From: Pseudomonas eucalypticola
GTDB lineage: Bacteria > Pseudomonadota > Gammaproteobacteria > Pseudomonadales > Pseudomonadaceae
Direction of reading: 5' to 3'
DNA length: 64,000 nt
Assembly: GCF_013374995.1 (NCBI RefSeq)
Contig: NZ_CP056030.1
Span: forward strand, 4,124,501-4,188,500
This document shows, piece by piece, positions 8,588-19,667 of this stretch. Each line of letters opens with the position of its first letter. Position 1 is the first letter of the stretch. Position numbers and translations under genes: made by a program. The notes beneath the pieces were generated by a model. That model worked only from the letters and a program-made list of their open reading frames with translations, was not told where the DNA came from and ran no database searches.

Positions 8588-10915
8588 ATGACCCTGCCCT
8601 CTCGTAAATTCCTGCCGTGGCCCACCCGCCAGGCCCCTCGCCTGCTCGGCGGCCTGTTGCTGGGCAGTCTGTTCGCCGACCCCGCGTGGGCCGCGGACGA
8701 CAACACCACCGAACCCCGCCTGGACAAGGTGGAAGTGGTGGGCGCGCGCGTCACCGAGGCCAGCGCGGCCATCGGCGAAGACAAGATCAGCAATACCCTG
8801 GCCATTTCCCACCAGGCGCTGTTGTCAGCGCCGGCCGGCACCTCGGGGCTGAAGATGCTGGAGAACCTGCCGGGCTTCAACGTGCAGGTCAACGACGCCC
8901 TGGGCCTGTACGAATTCGGCAACTCGGTATTCGTGCGTGCCTTCAACCTGCAGCAGATCGGCTTCTCCATCGACGGTGTGCCCCTGGGGCGTACCGACCA
9001 GTTCGGCGGCAGCCCTATCTACCGCTACGTCGACAACGAGAACACCGAGCGGGTCACCGCCTCCACCGGGGCCGGTGACGTGTCCCAGGCGGGCTATGCC
9101 TCTCTGGGCCCGTACGTGGACTATCAGACCAGCAACCCCACCCCCACGCCCGGGGCCAACGTCTCCTATACCCTGGGCAGCGACAGCCTGCGGCGCAGTT
9201 TCGTCAAGCTGCAGAGCGGCGAGTACCAGGGCCTGTCGGCGTATGTCAGCCGTTCGAAAATCGACGGCGACCTGTGGCGCGGGCCGGGTACCATCGACCG
9301 CGAACACATCGAGGCCAAGGTGCGCTACCGCTTCGGCGACCATAACGAAGTGTGGCTGCGTTCGGTGTACAACTCGTTCTACGACTACGACTCGCCGTCC
9401 ATCACCCTGGCCCAGTACCACGGCACCGCCAATGACCCGTTCGGGCGCTCGGGCCGCGACTTCGCCTACCTGGGCAGTGTACCCACCCTGGCCGAAACCG
9501 TGCCGGGGGTGCGCTACAGCAACCCCAACTACAACCAGTACTATAAGCAGGCGGTGAACCAGCGGCGCGATACCCTGACCAGCCTGGGCGGTACCTTCGA
9601 GATCAGCCCGGACCTGACGAACTACACCACCCTGTACTACGAAGCCAAGAAAGGCTTCGGCGTATCTCCCGAGTCCTATGCCACTTCACTGGCCTTGCAC
9701 AACGCCGAAAGCAATGTCGCCGGGCTGTATGAGCCCAATGGCGTGCAATACGGCCTGTCGTCCCTGAGCGGCCACCGCTTCGGCGGGTTGACTGGCCTGC
9801 GCTGGAACGTCGGCCAGCACGAAATCGACACCGGCCTGTGGGCCGAGACCGACGTGTTCAACCGCCAGCAGGCGCGCTACAACCTCACGGATGGCAGCCC
9901 TGACGGCGAGCCGCTGCTGGATGAGCCCGTGCACTTGCAGGGGGACTTCACGTCCACCCGCAACTCGCTGCAGTTCCATGTGAAGGACACCTGGTCCCTG
10001 CTGGACGAACGCCTGCGCCTTCAATACGGGTTCAAGAGCCTGAACCTGGACTACCGCATCGAGGGCTACCGCAACGCCGGCGACTACATCAACGAGCGCC
10101 AGCCCCGGCTGAGCACCGAATGGAACGACGCGTTCCTGCCGCAGGTGGGCCTGGTCTACAACCTCACCGGTGACAGCCAGGTGTTTGCCTCGTACTCGGA
10201 AAACATGGCCCTGCCCCGCGGCGCCGATGACATCTACCGGGCCGGCAGCCCATCGGTACCGGCGCCCGAGGCGGAGCGCTCGAAAAACTACGAAGTGGGC
10301 TACCGCCTCAACCACCCCACCTTCAACGCGGCGTGGGCACTGTACCGCACCGACTTTGACAACCGCCTGCAGTCGTTCGCCTCGCCGGTGCCGGGCAGCA
10401 GCCAGGTTGAAACCTACTACCAGAACGTCGGCAAGGTGGTGGCCTACGGCAGTGAACTGAGCGGCCAGTGGAAACCCCCGGTGCTGGGCAGCAAGGTGGT
10501 GTTCAACGGCAGCGCCACGTACAACAAGTCCACGTTCAAGAACGATGCCGCGGGCCTGTCCCTGCGCGGCAACGACGTGCCCGACAGCCCGCGCTGGATG
10601 GCTCAAGCCGGGGTCACCTACGAGCTGGCGCCCTGGGCGTTGCTGAACTTCACCGGGCGTTTCACCGGCGAGCGCTACAGCAATTTCACCAACACCGAAT
10701 CGGTGCCCGGCTACACCGTGTACAGCGCCTACCTGGACCTGGGCGGCCAACAAGTGCACTACGGCCCGCTGAAGAACGTCAAGCTGCGCTTCAACCTCGA
10801 CAACCTCTTCGACAAGGACTACCTGGGCTACATCTACACCACCAGCGACGGCGCGGCGTCGTACCGCCCCGGCTCGCCACGCACCTTCCAGACCACCCTG
10901 AGCATGGAGTTCTGA
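8588..10915 (+). CDS. TonB-dependent outer-membrane receptor (2)
   Basis: The start at 8588 is chosen because AAGGA lies 6 bases upstream and a signal peptide follows (ending in ADPAWAAD), giving 775 aa. The mature N-terminus shows a TonB-box-like KVEVVGAR and goes straight into the plug domain; there is no STN signalling domain. The plug contains LKMLENLPGFNVQVNDALG and FVRAFNLQQIGFSIDGVPLG. The protein ends in a beta-strand with terminal Phe (TTLSMEF), the outer-membrane assembly signal. It belongs to a different subgroup from the three other receptors in this window. The dipeptidase gene begins one base after its stop codon, so the two are co-transcribed and the ligand may be a peptide. 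Confidence 0.93.
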   Translation: MTLPSRKFLPWPTRQAPRLLGGLLLGSLFADPAWAADDNTTEPRLDKVEVVGARVTEASAAIGEDKISNTLAISHQALLSAPAGTSGLKMLENLPGFNVQVNDALGLYEFGNSVFVRAFNLQQIGFSIDGVPLGRTDQFGGSPIYRYVDNENTERVTASTGAGDVSQAGYASLGPYVDYQTSNPTPTPGANVSYTLGSDSLRRSFVKLQSGEYQGLSAYVSRSKIDGDLWRGPGTIDREHIEAKVRYRFGDHNEVWLRSVYNSFYDYDSPSITLAQYHGTANDPFGRSGRDFAYLGSVPTLAETVPGVRYSNPNYNQYYKQAVNQRRDTLTSLGGTFEISPDLTNYTTLYYEAKKGFGVSPESYATSLALHNAESNVAGLYEPNGVQYGLSSLSGHRFGGLTGLRWNVGQHEIDTGLWAETDVFNRQQARYNLTDGSPDGEPLLDEPVHLQGDFTSTRNSLQFHVKDTWSLLDERLRLQYGFKSLNLDYRIEGYRNAGDYINERQPRLSTEWNDAFLPQVGLVYNLTGDSQVFASYSENMALPRGADDIYRAGSPSVPAPEAERSKNYEVGYRLNHPTFNAAWALYRTDFDNRLQSFASPVPGSSQVETYYQNVGKVVAYGSELSGQWKPPVLGSKVVFNGSATYNKSTFKNDAAGLSLRGNDVPDSPRWMAQAGVTYELAPWALLNFTGRFTGERYSNFTNTESVPGYTVYSAYLDLGGQQVHYGPLKNVKLRFNLDNLFDKDYLGYIYTTSDGAASYRPGSPRTFQTTLSMEF

Positions 10916-10916
10916 T

Positions 10917-12131
10917 ATGCACCTGCGCCTTTGCGCCCTGACCCTGGCCTTGCTGCCCTGGCTGGCCCACGCCGATGACACGGTAGTGAGCCCCGCCACC
11001 CTGGCCTTGCACCAGCGCTTACTGGTGCTGGACAGCCACCTGGATACCCCCCTGGACCTGACCCGCCCCGGCTGGGACATCACCCAACGCCATGACTACC
11101 GCCAGGACGGTAGCCAGGTGGACGTGCCGCGCATGGTCGACGGCGGGCTGGACGGTGGCTTCTTCGCGGTGTACACGCCTCAGCAACCGCTGACCGATGA
11201 AGGCCGCGCGTACGCCAGCGCCTATGGGCTGGCGACGTTGACACGCATCCGCGACATGATCGACCGCAACCCGGACACCTTCGCCCTCGCGCTCACCCCC
11301 GAAGACGCCCGGCGCATCGCCGCTCAGGGCAAGCGCGTGGTGTTCATCAGCATGGAAAACGCCGAGCCGCTGGCCGCCGACCCGGCCCTGCTGAACACCT
11401 ACTACCGCCAAGGCCTGCGCATGCTCGGCCTGGTGCACTTTGCCGACAATGAACTGGCCGACTCGGCCACCGCCCTGCCGCACTGGAAAGGCCTGAGCCC
11501 TGAAGGTCGGCAACTGGTGACCGAGGCCAACCGCCTCGGCATTCTGCTGGACGTGTCCCATGCCAGCGACGCGGTGTTCGACCAGATACTGGCGCAGTCC
11601 ACCGCGCCCATCATTGCCTCGCACTCCAGCAGCCGCGCGGTCAACCCGCACCCGCGCAACCTCGATGACGGGCGCTTGCGCCAACTCGCCGCCAAAGGCG
11701 GCGTGGTGCAGGTCAATACCTACAGCGACTACCTGGTACCGCTCAAGCCCAACCCGGAGCGCAACAAGGCCCTGGCCGCCCTCGGCGCACGCTTCCACAA
11801 CCTGGCCGCGCTGAGCCCGGAGCAGAGCCATGCGCTATACCAGGATTACCACGCGATCGACACGAAGTACCCGCAACCCAAGGCGGACCTGGACGTGTTC
11901 ATGAAGCACCTGCTGCACATTCTGCAGGTGGTGGGGCCGGAGCATGTGGGCATTGGTGCCGACTGGGATGGCGGTGGTGGCGTGACGGGGCTGGAGGACG
12001 TCAGCCAGTTGCCGAAGATCAGCCAGCGCCTGCTGGACGCCGGCTATAGCGAGAAGGACCTGGCCAACATCTGGGGCGGCAACCTGCTGCGCGTGCTGCA
12101 GGCAGCGCAGGATGGGGCGGCCAAGGGGTGA
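10917..12131 (+). CDS. periplasmic membrane dipeptidase (peptidase M19)
   Basis: A 404-aa zinc dipeptidase of the renal dipeptidase family, cleaving dipeptides (in this family often including Cys-Gly and D-amino-acid forms). A short signal peptide (MHLRLCALTLALLPWLAHA) places it outside the cytoplasm. Metal-binding motifs are in order: the HxD of LDSHLDTP, the Glu of ISMENAEPL, the His residues of LDVSHASD and IIASHSSSRAV, and the Asp of IGADWDGGGG. Length and motif order are normal for the family. The gene follows TonB receptor 2 with one base between, which suggests that imported peptides or peptide conjugates are trimmed in the periplasm. Confidence 0.93.
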   Translation: MHLRLCALTLALLPWLAHADDTVVSPATLALHQRLLVLDSHLDTPLDLTRPGWDITQRHDYRQDGSQVDVPRMVDGGLDGGFFAVYTPQQPLTDEGRAYASAYGLATLTRIRDMIDRNPDTFALALTPEDARRIAAQGKRVVFISMENAEPLAADPALLNTYYRQGLRMLGLVHFADNELADSATALPHWKGLSPEGRQLVTEANRLGILLDVSHASDAVFDQILAQSTAPIIASHSSSRAVNPHPRNLDDGRLRQLAAKGGVVQVNTYSDYLVPLKPNPERNKALAALGARFHNLAALSPEQSHALYQDYHAIDTKYPQPKADLDVFMKHLLHILQVVGPEHVGIGADWDGGGGVTGLEDVSQLPKISQRLLDAGYSEKDLANIWGGNLLRVLQAAQDGAAKG

Positions 12132-12300
12132 CAGTGGCCCGGCCGCTACTGGGGCGTGTGTGCCGCGTCGGTGGCCTGCGCGTTCGGGATGCGGCCAGGT
12201 CCGCTGGTGTCTGCGGCCGGATCAGGGATAACCCCGGTAGCCTCGCCATTGAGCTCGATCTAACCATAGAACCACACGTTCCAAGCCCCACCGTGCCTTA

Positions 12301-12332
12301 GATATTTTCCGTGATATATTACGAAAAATATC
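12301..12332. promoter_or_regulatory. palindromic operator before the GntR gene
   Basis: This 32-base A+T-rich sequence is a near-perfect palindrome: 14 of 16 symmetric positions pair (GATATTTT... / ...AAAATATC). It ends 20 bases before the GntR start codon. A closely related site (18 of 22 positions identical from 12312 to 12333) stands at 26785-26806, in the same orientation relative to its gene. It is probably the binding site of the GntR protein itself. The rest of 12132-12300 shows nothing recognisable. Confidence 0.7.
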
Positions 12333-12352
12333 TACCAGGAATGGATCTGTTC

Positions 12353-13066
12353 ATGGCCAGGCACGCCACCCCACCCCTCGACAAACAGGCCGTTACCGCG
12401 CGCTCAGGCAAGTCGCTGACTGAGCAGGCGTACGCCGCACTGCGCAGCCAGATCATCACTTGCCAGATGCCGCCCGGGCTGGAAGTGTCTGAGCAAGAGC
12501 TGTCCGAACGCCTGGAGATGAGCAAGACCCCTGTTCGCGAGGCGCTGATGCGACTGTGCCTGGAAGGCCTGGTGGAGAGCTACCCGCGCCGGGGCTACCG
12601 GATTGCTCCGGTGACCATCAAGGCCATCAACGACCTGTTCCACATTCGCGCGGTGCTGGAAGGCGATGCCGCGGCGCTGGCCGCCCGCCATCTCAAACCC
12701 GACGATTTCGCCGCGCTGGAAACCCTGGCCGATGCGTCCTACCGGCTGGAGGAAAACAAGAGCCGTGAAGATTTCGTCGACGCCAACCGCGAGTTTCACC
12801 TGGCCATCAGCCAGGCTTCCGGCAACCCGCGCCTGCATGCGCTGGTGGTCAGCCACCTGGAGGAAGGCGAGCGCTTCTTCCACCTGGGCGCCCAGGCCCG
12901 CGACATCAATTCCGAGACCAACCGCGAGCACAACGACCTGCTCGATGTACTGCGCTCGGGCGACCCCGATCAGGCCCGCGCCGTGATGAGCCAGCACATT
13001 GAAAGCACCCGCAAGGGCCTGCTGCAGTCATTGATGGCCGCCGAATACCCGGACATCTCCCTATGA
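12353..13066 (+). CDS. GntR-family (FadR-like) transcriptional regulator
   Basis: A 237-aa DNA-binding regulator. The N-terminal winged helix covers about residues 20-85 (LTEQAYAALRSQIITC, then LEMSKTPVREALMRL and the wing YPRRGYRIAPV). The C-terminal FCD-type helical ligand domain follows (IRAVLEGDAAALAARH, then DANREFHLAISQASGN and EHNDLLDVLRSGD). The ATG at 12353 is preferred to one at 12341, which has its AGGA too close; the frame is open upstream. The stop overlaps the rhodanese start (ATGA), so the two are translationally coupled. The palindrome just upstream and its copy at 26785 point to control of both this operon and the convergent one. Confidence 0.9.
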   Translation: MARHATPPLDKQAVTARSGKSLTEQAYAALRSQIITCQMPPGLEVSEQELSERLEMSKTPVREALMRLCLEGLVESYPRRGYRIAPVTIKAINDLFHIRAVLEGDAAALAARHLKPDDFAALETLADASYRLEENKSREDFVDANREFHLAISQASGNPRLHALVVSHLEEGERFFHLGAQARDINSETNREHNDLLDVLRSGDPDQARAVMSQHIESTRKGLLQSLMAAEYPDISL

Positions 13067-13929
13067 CCACTACCGCCCTTTCACGCCACCACGTACTGAT
13101 CAGCGCCGCGCAACTGGCCGCCGAGCTGGCCAGCGTCCAGCCGCCAATCGTGCTCGCCGTGCACAGCGCGGACACCGACAGCGTGGTGCCCCGCGCCGAG
13201 CGTCAACGCATCCCCACGGCGCAGGACAGTGACCTGGCCAAAGACTTCGCTGCCCCCGGTGGCGGACGCCTGGGCTCGCGCCCTCTGCCCACCCTCGTCG
13301 AGCTGGAACAGAAGGCGCGCGCCTGGGGCATTGGCCACAGCAGCACCGTGGTGGTGTATGACCACGATGGTGGGCTGCAGGCGGCGCGCGCCTGGTGGAC
13401 CCTGCGCTGGGCCGGGCTGACTCGGGTACGCCTGCTCGATGGTGGCTTCGACGCCTGGCAGGCCGCCGGCCTGTCCACTGAAAACCTTGCCGGGCCGGCA
13501 CCCGCCCGGGGCGATGTCACCCTCAGCGCCGGCCACCTGGCGCAACTGACCGCCGCCCAAAGCCGCCTGCTGGCCCGCGACGGTGTACTGCTGGACACCC
13601 GCATCGCGCCCAACTACCAGGGCGGCCCCAGCGTGGACGGGCAGCCACCGCGCGGGCACATTCCCGGGGCGCTCAACCTCCCGGCCGCCGAGCTGCTGCA
13701 GGCCGACCGCACGTTCCTGGACAACGACGCCCTGCGCGCCCGCTTCCTCGCCCTGGGCGTGGATGGCACGCGCCCGGCGGGGGTGTACTGCGGCGCCGGT
13801 GTATCGGCCGCGCACGCCATTCTTGCGCTGGCCTGCATCGGTGTTCAGGCACCGCTGTACGTCGGTTCCTGGTCGGCCTGGAGCGCCGACCCCGAGCTAC
13901 CTGTTGCACAGGGCTCGCAGCCCGGCTAG
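13063..13929 (+). CDS. two-domain rhodanese-type sulfurtransferase
   Basis: A 288-aa cytoplasmic sulfurtransferase of the thiosulfate/3-mercaptopyruvate type, moving sulfane sulfur through an enzyme persulfide. The N-terminal inactive rhodanese domain contains VVVYDHDGGLQAARAWWTLR and LLDGGFDAWQAAG. The C-terminal domain contains GHIPGALNLP and the catalytic loop CGAGVSA, with the reactive Cys at about residue 243. The CGxGVTA-like loop leans to the mercaptopyruvate group, but the assignment is not certain. No signal peptide is seen. Its place between a GntR regulator and a TonB receptor/C-S lyase pair suggests it handles sulfur released in the pathway. Confidence 0.9.
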   Translation: MTTTALSRHHVLISAAQLAAELASVQPPIVLAVHSADTDSVVPRAERQRIPTAQDSDLAKDFAAPGGGRLGSRPLPTLVELEQKARAWGIGHSSTVVVYDHDGGLQAARAWWTLRWAGLTRVRLLDGGFDAWQAAGLSTENLAGPAPARGDVTLSAGHLAQLTAAQSRLLARDGVLLDTRIAPNYQGGPSVDGQPPRGHIPGALNLPAAELLQADRTFLDNDALRARFLALGVDGTRPAGVYCGAGVSAAHAILALACIGVQAPLYVGSWSAWSADPELPVAQGSQPG

Positions 13930-14063
13930 GGGCTGAACCTTGCTGTACCACCCAACCCGCGCGGCAACCACGACGCGGGACGGGTTTCTGCGCCCAGATG
14001 ACCCTACACAGGAAAAGGGAGCTTTTAAACGTTCCGTTGCACCTTTAGGGGAGTTACACCTTC

Positions 14064-16532
<2,469 letters not shown>

Positions 16533-16584
16533 CCCCACCGGGGGTGGTGGCCAAGCCGCCGCCCCCGCCGACGAGATTGCCCGC

Positions 16585-17721
16585 ATGACTCACGATTTTG
16601 ACCGCCTGTGGGACCGCTACCACACCGGTAGCCGCAAATGGGCGCAGTACGGTCCGCAGGTGCTGCCCCTGTGGCTGGCCGACATGGACTTCGCCGTGGC
16701 GCCAGCCATTGTCCAGGCCCTGGGCGAACGCCTGCAGCATCCGCTGCTGGGCTACAGCGTGGCCCAGGACGAGCTGCGCCAGACCCTGGTTCGCCACATG
16801 GCCCAGGCCTATGACTGGACCATCGACGCCCAGGACCTGGTGTTCCTGCCTGGCGTCGAACCCGGCATCAGCATGGCCCTCAAGGGCCTGGTGGCTCCGG
16901 GCGCGGGGGTGGTGGTGCAAACCCCCAACCATCAGCCGCTGCTGTCGTCCCCCGGGTATTGGCAACAGACGCCGGTGCAACTGCCATTCGAAGCCGACGG
17001 TAGCGTCGACCCGGCGCGCCTGGCCAGCGCCACCCGCGGCGCCGGCGCGTTCCTGCTGAGCAACCCGCACAACCCGCTGGGCAAGGTCTTCGAGCGCGCT
17101 GAGTTGCACGCCATCGCCGACGCCTGCGTGGCCAACGACCTGGTGCTGATCAGCGACGAGATCCATGCCGACATCCTCTTCGACGGCCGTCGGCATACCC
17201 CCATCGCCGCCCTGGGGCCGCAGATCGCCCGGCGCACGGTCACCCTGATGTCAGCCAGCAAGGCCTACAACATTGCCGGGCTGAAGACCGCCTTCGCGAT
17301 CATCCAGGACCCCGAGCTGCGCCAGCGCTTCAACGCCAGCCGCCAAGGCATGGTCGACAGCGTCAACGTGCTGGGCCTGGTGGCCACCCAGGCCGCCTAC
17401 GCCCAGGCCGGCGACTGGTTGCAACAGGCCAATGCCTACCTGCAAGGCAACCGTGACTTCCTCGTCGCACAACTGGCCCGGTGCTTTCCCGGCATCCACT
17501 TGCACAGCCCCCAGGGCACCTTCCTGGCCTGGCTCGATTGCCGGGCGCTGGAGCTGGGTAACCCGCAGCAGTTCTTCCTGCAGCAGGCCAAGGTTGCCCT
17601 CAGTGACGGCCGGGACTTCGGCCCAGCCGGCGCTGGCTTCGTGCGGCTGAATTTCGGCTGCCCGCGGGCCCTGCTCGCCGAGGGCCTGGACCGCCTGCAG
17701 GCCAGCCTGCAGGGCCGCTGA
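16585..17721 (+). CDS. PatB/MalY-type PLP-dependent C-S lyase (aminotransferase fold)
   Basis: A 378-aa fold-type I PLP enzyme. The start region (FDRLWDRYHTGSRKW, then LPLWLADMDFAVAP) is characteristic of the MalY/PatB cystathionine beta-lyase subgroup, which cleaves cysteine S-conjugates to a thiol, pyruvate and ammonia. The cofactor Lys is in SASKAYNIAGLK, at about residue 226, with ISDEIHADILFDG before it (Asp binding the PLP ring nitrogen). The last part holds the substrate-binding Arg region (FVRLNFGCPR). The stop codon is immediately followed by the ATPase ATG. The same fold includes true aminotransferases, so the lyase activity is a family-based inference, supported by the rhodanese in the same operon. 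Confidence 0.88.
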   Translation: MTHDFDRLWDRYHTGSRKWAQYGPQVLPLWLADMDFAVAPAIVQALGERLQHPLLGYSVAQDELRQTLVRHMAQAYDWTIDAQDLVFLPGVEPGISMALKGLVAPGAGVVVQTPNHQPLLSSPGYWQQTPVQLPFEADGSVDPARLASATRGAGAFLLSNPHNPLGKVFERAELHAIADACVANDLVLISDEIHADILFDGRRHTPIAALGPQIARRTVTLMSASKAYNIAGLKTAFAIIQDPELRQRFNASRQGMVDSVNVLGLVATQAAYAQAGDWLQQANAYLQGNRDFLVAQLARCFPGIHLHSPQGTFLAWLDCRALELGNPQQFFLQQAKVALSDGRDFGPAGAGFVRLNFGCPRALLAEGLDRLQASLQGR

Positions 17722-18708
17722 ATGAACGCCCCTGCCCCGTTGCTGCAGGTCAGCGACCTGCACACCTGCTTCCACAGCCGTCGCGGTCCCCTCACCGTGG
17801 TGGCCGGGGTCGACCTGGCCGTGTACCCTGGCGAAGTGGTGGCGCTGCTGGGTGAGTCCGGCTGCGGCAAGAGCGCCACTGCGTTGTCGCTGATGGGCCT
17901 GATCCCACTCCGCAGCGGCCAGGTGAGCCAGGGCCAGATCCTGTTCAATGGCCAGGATTTGCGCCAACTGCGCCGTCGCCAGCTCGACGAGGTGCGCGGT
18001 CGCGACCTGGCGATGATTTTTCAGGACCCCATGAGCGCCCTCAACCCGGTGCTTAGCATCGGCCGGCAACTGCGCGAAACCCTGTGCCGGCACCTGCCGC
18101 TGGATGCCCGGGAGGCCGACCAGGAGGCTTTGCGCTTGCTCGCGGAGGTGGGCATTCCCCACCCCGCCGATTGCCTCAAGGCCTACCCTCACCAATTGTC
18201 CGGCGGCCTGTGCCAGCGGGTAATGATTGCCATGGCCGTCAGTTGCAACCCGCGCCTGCTGATCGCCGATGAGCCCACCACCGCCCTGGACGTGACCGTG
18301 CAGCGCCAGGTCATGCACCTGCTGGACGGCCTGCGCCGGCGCCGGGCCATGGCGTTGCTGTTGATTACCCATGACCTGGGGGTGGTGGCCCAGTATGCCG
18401 ACCGGGCCCTGGTGATGTACCTGGGCCAAGTGGTTGAACAGGGCCCGGTGCAACGGCTGTTCGAACGCCCGGCCCACCCCTACACCCGTGCCCTGCTGGC
18501 GTCGATGCCCGACATCGATGCCAGCCCCGCACGCCTCCCGGGCCTGGCCGGGCAGGTGCCCGACCTGCACCAGCGCCCGGTGGGCTGCGCCTTCGCCGCG
18601 CGCTGCGGCCACGCCGATGACCGCTGTCGGGCCGAACGCCCGGCGCTGGCCGCGCTGACGGCCACGCGCCAGGTGCGCTGCTGGCACCCCTTGACCGAGT
18701 CCGCCTGA
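17722..18708 (+). CDS. peptide ABC transporter ATP-binding protein (DppD-like)
   Basis: A 328-aa ATPase of the oligopeptide/dipeptide/nickel importer family. It shows Walker A (GESGCGKS), the signature (LSGGLCQRV), Walker B ([12 protein letters not shown]) and the switch His ([10 protein letters not shown]). The C-terminal extension holds the family's Cys cluster ([15 protein letters not shown]), which in this family can bind a 4Fe-4S cluster. Its ATG follows the lyase stop directly. No permease is encoded on this strand; the matching DppB/DppC permeases are in the convergent operon at 23374-25220, so a complete transporter needs both operons. Confidence 0.93.
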   Translation: MNAPAPLLQVSDLHTCFHSRRGPLTVVAGVDLAVYPGEVVALLGESGCGKSATALSLMGLIPLRSGQVSQGQILFNGQDLRQLRRRQLDEVRGRDLAMIFQDPMSALNPVLSIGRQLRETLCRHLPLDAREADQEALRLLAEVGIPHPADCLKAYPHQLSGGLCQRVMIAMAVSCNPRLLIADEPTTALDVTVQRQVMHLLDGLRRRRAMALLLITHDLGVVAQYADRALVMYLGQVVEQGPVQRLFERPAHPYTRALLASMPDIDASPARLPGLAGQVPDLHQRPVGCAFAARCGHADDRCRAERPALAALTATRQVRCWHPLTESA

Positions 18709-19667
18709 TGAGCAATCCCCCCCTGTTGCAGGTCCGCAACCTGCGTAAACACTACACGCGCCCAAGCCGTGGCTGGCTGGCGCCCCCCGTGCACCACCGG
18801 GTGGTCGACGGCCTGGACTTCGACCTGGGGGCCGGCGAGACCCTGGGCCTGGTGGGCGAGTCAGGATGTGGCAAATCCACCACCGGCAAACTGGTGATGC
18901 GCCTCACACCCGCCAATGGCGGCCAGGTACACCTGGACGGCGTCGATCTGCTGGGCCTGCCACTGAAACAGTTCAACGCCTGGCGCCCGCAGTTGCAGAT
19001 GGTGTTCCAGGACCCCGGCGGCTCGCTGAATCCGGTCTATACCGTAGCCCAGTCCCTGGAAGAACCACTCAAGGTGCATGCTCCGCACCTGAGCGCCAGC
19101 GATCGCCGCGACCGGGTGGCCGAGTTGCTGCAGCAGGTCGGCCTGGCCAGCAGCCACGGGCTACGCTACCCCCATGAGTTTTCCGGTGGCCAGCGCCAAC
19201 GCATCGCCATTGCCCGCGCCCTGGCCCTGCAACCGCGAGTGATCGTGGCCGATGAGCCCGTGTCGGCACTGGATGTGTCGGTACAGGCCCAGGTGCTCAA
19301 CCTCATGCAGGACCTCAAGGAACGCCACGGCCTGGCCTACCTGTTCATCGCCCACGACCTGGCGGTGGTACGGCACATGAGCCAGCGGGTCGCAGTGATG
19401 TACCGCGGCCGTATCGTCGAGAGCGCCCCGTGCGAGGCGTTGTACCGCACGCCCCTGCACCCCTATACCCGCTTGCTGCTGGAGTCGGTGCCCCGGCTGC
19501 GGGGAACGCCGACCACCGCCGTCGTGGCGATGCCCCAGGTACCGAGCGGGCCGGAGGCCTGCGCCTTTCACGACCGCTGCCCACGGCGCACCGCCCGCTG
19601 CGCCGAAGCCGCCCCGCTACTGCGCGAGGCAGCGCCGGCCCATAGCGTGGCGTGCCACCACCTGTGA
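18708..19667 (+). CDS. peptide ABC transporter ATP-binding protein (DppF-like)
   Basis: A 319-aa second ATPase of the same importer, with Walker A (GESGCGKST), the signature (FSGGQRQRIAIARAL), Walker B (VIVADEPVSALD) and the switch His (FIAHDLAVV). The C-terminal Cys cluster (ACAFHDRCPRRTARC) is present. It overlaps the DppD-like gene by one base (TGATG). Its TGA stop abuts the stop codon of the convergent gene with no base between. The pair would form the heterodimeric motor for the DppB/DppC-like permeases encoded on the other strand. Confidence 0.93.
   Translation: MSNPPLLQVRNLRKHYTRPSRGWLAPPVHHRVVDGLDFDLGAGETLGLVGESGCGKSTTGKLVMRLTPANGGQVHLDGVDLLGLPLKQFNAWRPQLQMVFQDPGGSLNPVYTVAQSLEEPLKVHAPHLSASDRRDRVAELLQQVGLASSHGLRYPHEFSGGQRQRIAIARALALQPRVIVADEPVSALDVSVQAQVLNLMQDLKERHGLAYLFIAHDLAVVRHMSQRVAVMYRGRIVESAPCEALYRTPLHPYTRLLLESVPRLRGTPTTAVVAMPQVPSGPEACAFHDRCPRRTARCAEAAPLLREAAPAHSVACHHL

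Noticed and set aside
12341..12343. ATG at 12341 as the GntR start.
   Set aside because: The AGGA is directly adjacent, too close for initiation; 12353 has better spacing.
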